Positions 61,184 to 64,000 of a DNA stretch of 64,000 nucleotides are shown here, in pieces. The DNA is taken from assembly GCA_964517265.1 (NCBI GenBank), contig CAZFBS010000003.1, positions 136,870-200,869 of the forward strand, read 5' to 3'. The position numbers were made by a program, and so were the translations under genes. Numbering within the stretch: position 1 is the first letter of the stretch; each line of letters starts with the position of its first letter. The notes beneath the pieces were generated by a model. It worked only from the letters and a program-made list of their open reading frames with translations. It was not told the DNA's origin and made no database searches. The DNA comes from REEP01 sp964517265. Its GTDB lineage: Bacteria > Pseudomonadota > Alphaproteobacteria > Rhodospirillales > Defluviicoccaceae.

Positions 61184-62467
61184 ATGCCAGCCCGAAGGGA
61201 AGCCCACGATACGTATACCGCGCCAGGCGGCCACGGCGTTCGTATCGCTCTTTACATTCGCTCCGTTGCGTCCGGTCGCGGTGCCGAGCGAGCGATCATC
61301 AATGTCTGCCAGGGATTGGCATCGCGCGGTCATCAGGTCGAGCTGATCGTCGACCGAGATGAGGGCTGGCTGCTGGATCAGTTGCGAGAGAGAGAACCCG
61401 GAGTCCGTATCATTGTTCTTAAAACCTCTCACCTCGATGTCCTCTCCGCTCGCGAGGCGCTGGTGGTGGCTGTCCGCCAGCTGTCCGTTCATCCTCGCGG
61501 TTGGAGGGGCATTGCCGCGGCAATCCTTTATGCCATCGCCCATCGCTTGCCTGTTCGCCCCTTGCGGTTGTACCTTGAGCGGTCCCGGCCAGAGGTTCTT
61601 TTCTCGTTTCTCAACAAGGCCAATGTGACCGCTCTTCTCGCTGCCGCGCTTGGGACATCCGCCTGCCGTCTCGCGGTTACCTTCCACAACACCCTGTCGG
61701 TTGCCGCCGATCTCGGCACATCCCGGCGTATCCTCAGGATCCTGCCCGTGTTTCTGCGCCACGCCGACAAGGTCGTTGCCGTGTCCGCGGGCGTGCGGGA
61801 TGACCTCTTGAAGATCAGCGGCGGGGCCGCCGATCGGCTCGCCGTTCTTTACAACCCGGTCTTCAATGACGAGCTTTTGAGGCTTGCAGAGGCTCCGCTC
61901 GATCATCCCGGCTTCGGCGATGCCGGCGTCCCCGTCATCGTGGCAGCGGGAAAGCTCAGCCCGCAGAAAGATTATCCTACGCTTCTCAAGGCGTTTGCTC
62001 TCCTTCGCAAGCGTCGGGCGGGGCGTCTTCTCATTCTCGGAGATGGCGAGGAGCACGATCGGCTGAAGCGGCTTTGCGATGATCTTGGTATCGCCGAGGA
62101 TGTCGAGTTTCTCGGGTACGTGCGCAATCCGTACCCATATTTCCGCATGGCAGACCTGTTCGTGATGTCGTCCCGCCACGAGGGGATGCCGACGGCGCTC
62201 ATCGAGGCCATGGCCTGTGGCTGTCCCGTGGTAAGCACCGACTGCCCCAGCGGCCCCCGCGAGATTCTGGAAGGCGGGGGATATGGCCGGTTGACACCCG
62301 TCGGCGACAGTCAAGCCTTGGCCGATGCGATCCTGGACACGCTCGACGCTCCCATCGCCGGCGAGATCCTCGTTGAGCGGGCGCGCGCGTTCTCCTTCGA
62401 AAGAGCGATTGATGCCTATGAAGACCTGGTGCACACAATGGCCGGCTCTTCAGGAGATCGCTTCTGA
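61184..62467 (+). CDS. Glycosyltransferase family 4 protein
   Basis: A 427-residue GT-B enzyme. The N-terminal domain starts VRIALYIRSVASGRGAERAI; the C-terminal donor domain has VIVAAGKLSPQKDYPTLLKA, RLLILGDGEEHDRLKRLC, LGYVRNPYPYFRMADLFVMS and SRHEGMPTALIEAMACGCPVVS, the E-x7-E-type GT4 motif. Start at 61184 (MPARREAHD) follows AGGAAG; the frame opens earlier at 60974 without family sequence. It overlaps the ELM1-like gene's 3' end by 18 bases. Acceptor unknown; a surface glycan or glycolipid is likely. Confidence 0.88.
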   Translation: MPARREAHDTYTAPGGHGVRIALYIRSVASGRGAERAIINVCQGLASRGHQVELIVDRDEGWLLDQLREREPGVRIIVLKTSHLDVLSAREALVVAVRQLSVHPRGWRGIAAAILYAIAHRLPVRPLRLYLERSRPEVLFSFLNKANVTALLAAALGTSACRLAVTFHNTLSVAADLGTSRRILRILPVFLRHADKVVAVSAGVRDDLLKISGGAADRLAVLYNPVFNDELLRLAEAPLDHPGFGDAGVPVIVAAGKLSPQKDYPTLLKAFALLRKRRAGRLLILGDGEEHDRLKRLCDDLGIAEDVEFLGYVRNPYPYFRMADLFVMSSRHEGMPTALIEAMACGCPVVSTDCPSGPREILEGGGYGRLTPVGDSQALADAILDTLDAPIAGEILVERARAFSFERAIDAYEDLVHTMAGSSGDRF

Positions 62468-63589
62468 CCACAGCGCATCGACGCGGCGAATGATTTCCTG
62501 CTGCTCCAGGCGCCGGGAAGATGGCGCGAACAGGCGCAGCGTGCCAAAAGGCCGGGCGAGCCCGGCATCGATCAGATTGCGATGAAAATAGGCGAAGTCG
62601 CGCTTCGGCCACATCCAGCCATGCCGGATCAGATACCGTCCGAGGGGGGCTGTCACCCCGCTCGCGACGCCGCCGGATTGGCAAGCCGACGTCACCAGCG
62701 CCTCCTTTACACGCCGGAACCGGCCGGGCGGACGCTCCGGGAGCGGGTAGATGTAAAGGGGTTTCGCGGCCTCGACCGCTTCCGCCAGCATCGATTCGCT
62801 CTCACCGGTGACAACGAGAATATCGGCCACCGCCAGCAAAGCCAGGTACGGGTTGCGCCGCTGATCCGGCGTCCACTCAAAAAAATCGACTTCGGGCTTG
62901 GAGGCCGCTCGCATTGCCTTGAGGGCAGGCGGCGGCGTCCGCCGGCTGGTGATCACGGTGAGCGATCCTCTCGCCTCCTCGACAGCGGCCCCGACATCCG
63001 TGACCAACCGCCGGGCGATGTCTTCATCAAAACGATGAACCCGCGTCGGCCCCCCGACCAGGAGCGCAACATGCGGGGGCGACAGCGTATTGAACCGTTC
63101 CCGCCAGCCGTTGGCGGCCTCGCTCAGCCTCTCCCGTGTCACCTGCGTGAGCGGCATGAAGAGGTCCAGACGACGCGGGTCCTGAAGAAGACGATAGTGC
63201 CCGCAGCTGATCACGAGATCGAGATCGCGGGTGTCCGAGCCACCCTTGCGCCCGATCTGGATCACCTTTGTCCGATTTCCGCTGCGCATCTTGATCCATC
63301 GCCCGATCGGCGCGAGGCGCCGGCCGGCGGCAATGACGATGTCCGGCCAGGGAGGGGTCAGCCGCGCCGATTGCCGCCGGTTCAGCGACAACCCGGAGCG
63401 GCCCAACATCGGGTTGGGCAGCCGGCTCAAGGCGTTGAAGCGCAGTGTCTTCAGCTCATACGGCGAGTTCAACAAGGTGGCAAGACCGATGCTCTGGGTC
63501 GCGTTGCCAGGTCGATCATCGACCAGCAGCCAAACGCGCGGCGCGACTCTCGGCTGCTCACCTCGTCTTTGCGCCCGATGCTGAGTCAT
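62450..63589 (-). CDS. ELM1-family protein (DUF1022)
   Basis: A 379-residue protein of the mitochondrial-fission ELM1 family: VWLLVDDRPGNATQSIGLAT, YELKTLRFNALSRLPNPML, VIQIGRKGGSDTRDLDLVI and SLTVITSRRTPP, then VVTGESESMLAEAVEAAKPL. Bacterial members have a GT-B-like fold and often lie next to glycosyltransferases. The function is unknown. ATG at 63589 (MTQHRAQ) chosen; the longer frame to 63766 lacks a ribosome site and family features. Convergent with the GT4 gene. Confidence 0.85.
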   Translation of the reverse strand: MTQHRAQRRGEQPRVAPRVWLLVDDRPGNATQSIGLATLLNSPYELKTLRFNALSRLPNPMLGRSGLSLNRRQSARLTPPWPDIVIAAGRRLAPIGRWIKMRSGNRTKVIQIGRKGGSDTRDLDLVISCGHYRLLQDPRRLDLFMPLTQVTRERLSEAANGWRERFNTLSPPHVALLVGGPTRVHRFDEDIARRLVTDVGAAVEEARGSLTVITSRRTPPPALKAMRAASKPEVDFFEWTPDQRRNPYLALLAVADILVVTGESESMLAEAVEAAKPLYIYPLPERPPGRFRRVKEALVTSACQSGGVASGVTAPLGRYLIRHGWMWPKRDFAYFHRNLIDAGLARPFGTLRLFAPSSRRLEQQEIIRRVDALWSEAIS

Positions 63590-63966
63590 GATCCGTGATG
63601 GTCCCGCGGAAAGGGGAGGCAGCGTAAGCCCATCGCCGCCGCGAGCAAAGCATCGCCGGCACGCAAACTCCCGCTCCGAACTCCTTGCAAACCCCCTTCG
63701 AGGCCTGCAATCCGTTACCCACGCCTTGGGAATAAACCGTAACCGATGTGTCCGGAACAGACCCATGAGCAGTGGCGGGAAAGGTGGCGGAGGGGACGCT
63801 ACTCGCCTCGAAAGCTCTCTGCTGCGATTTCAAAGGGTTATACAGCCGCTCTGCCGCTCTGAATACGCAAACGGCATTATATCAGCTCGAAGTGGTCCGG
63901 GCGTGCGTATTTTCGCTCCACCAAATCCGGCTTTCGCGGATGAGGCAGGGCAATCGGGTGAATGGT
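63590..63966. other. Intergenic DNA near the right edge
   Basis: No supported gene. A plus-strand open frame of 129 codons (63588-63977) has Ser/Arg-rich low-complexity sequence and no family feature. The 3' neighbour seems to be another minus-strand gene. Confidence 0.45.
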
Positions 63967-64000
63967 TCATGCGGTAAGGAGGCTTGCGAGGAAGTCGTCG
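63967..64000 (-). CDS. Possible C-terminus of an off-window gene
   Basis: On the minus strand the last bases read DDFLASLLTA and then TGA (63967-63969). This could be the end of a gene entering from the right, but ten codons are too few to be sure. Confidence 0.25.
   Translation of the reverse strand, partial: DDFLASLLTA

Noticed and set aside
60968..62434. Minus-strand open frame of 489 further codons ahead of the GT29-like gene
   Set aside because: It is antisense to the GT4 gene, which has clear family motifs; the minus-strand translation has none. The frame stays open because of the high GC content.
63588..63977. 129-codon plus-strand open frame at the right edge
   Set aside because: Low-complexity Ser/Arg/Gly composition, no ribosome site and no family motif.

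Overview
The window is GC-rich DNA from an alphaproteobacterium that fixes nitrogen. The likely group is Rhodospirillales, judged from the DraT/DraG pair, a NifA with the oxygen-sensor cysteines, fixABCX inside the nif block, and a small DUF6898-type protein. No rRNA, tRNA, CRISPR array, prophage or insertion sequence was recognised. Species cannot be fixed from the sequence alone.

Layout. (1) 1-10.9 kb, housekeeping and mixed functions: uvrA (cut by the left edge), ssb, mgtE, a DUF6898-like protein, a PhoX-type phosphatase, bacteriohemerythrin, and a LysR regulator divergent from an exported alpha/beta hydrolase. (2) 11.2-34.1 kb, a nitrogen-fixation island: nifA, nifB-ferredoxin-nifZ-nifT, draT-draG on the other strand, nifHDK, nifEN-nifX-DUF269-ferredoxin-nifQ, then a vapBC toxin-antitoxin pair and ppk2, then iscA(nif)-nifV-nifW-fixABCX. 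Four sigma-54 -24/-12 promoters stand before nifA, nifB, nifH and the iscA-nifV-fix operon. Perfect NifA upstream sites (TGT-N10-ACA) lie before the last two. nifS and nifU are not in the window. (3) 34.3-40.8 kb, core genes: a hexapeptide acyltransferase, an LPG-synthase-like membrane protein, rplM-rpsI with a sigma-70-type promoter, argC, a DUF2270 protein and a hemolysin-III-like protein.

(4) 41-58 kb, a large bacterial sphingolipid (ceramide) locus. A plus-strand operon encodes acyl-AMP ligase/acyl-ACP synthetase, an epimerase-like reductase, a dedicated acyl carrier protein and serine palmitoyltransferase. Facing it is a six-gene minus-strand operon: metallophosphoesterase, LptF-like and LptG-like permeases, a CDP-alcohol phosphatidyltransferase with an extra N-terminal domain, an LCB5/diacylglycerol-kinase-like lipid kinase and a Tam41-like nucleotidyltransferase. 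Next come a sugar-nucleotidyltransferase-like protein, a MobA-like NTP transferase, a GNAT-fold protein proposed as the ceramide synthase, an MsbA-type ABC exporter and a DUF3108 envelope protein. Together they suggest synthesis of ceramide, its phosphorylation and CTP activation, addition of an anionic head group, and export toward the outer membrane by an Lpt-like route.

(5) 58.2-63.6 kb, glycosyltransferase-type genes: a GT8-like/methyltransferase-like two-domain protein, a GT30-like/GT29-like protein, a GT4 glycosyltransferase and an ELM1-family protein. They may decorate the sphingolipid or a surface glycan.

The most notable parts are the combined head-group and transport modules of the sphingolipid locus, the perfect 11-bp palindrome that encloses the iscA-nifV-fix sigma-54 promoter, and the vapBC pair lying between two nif operons.
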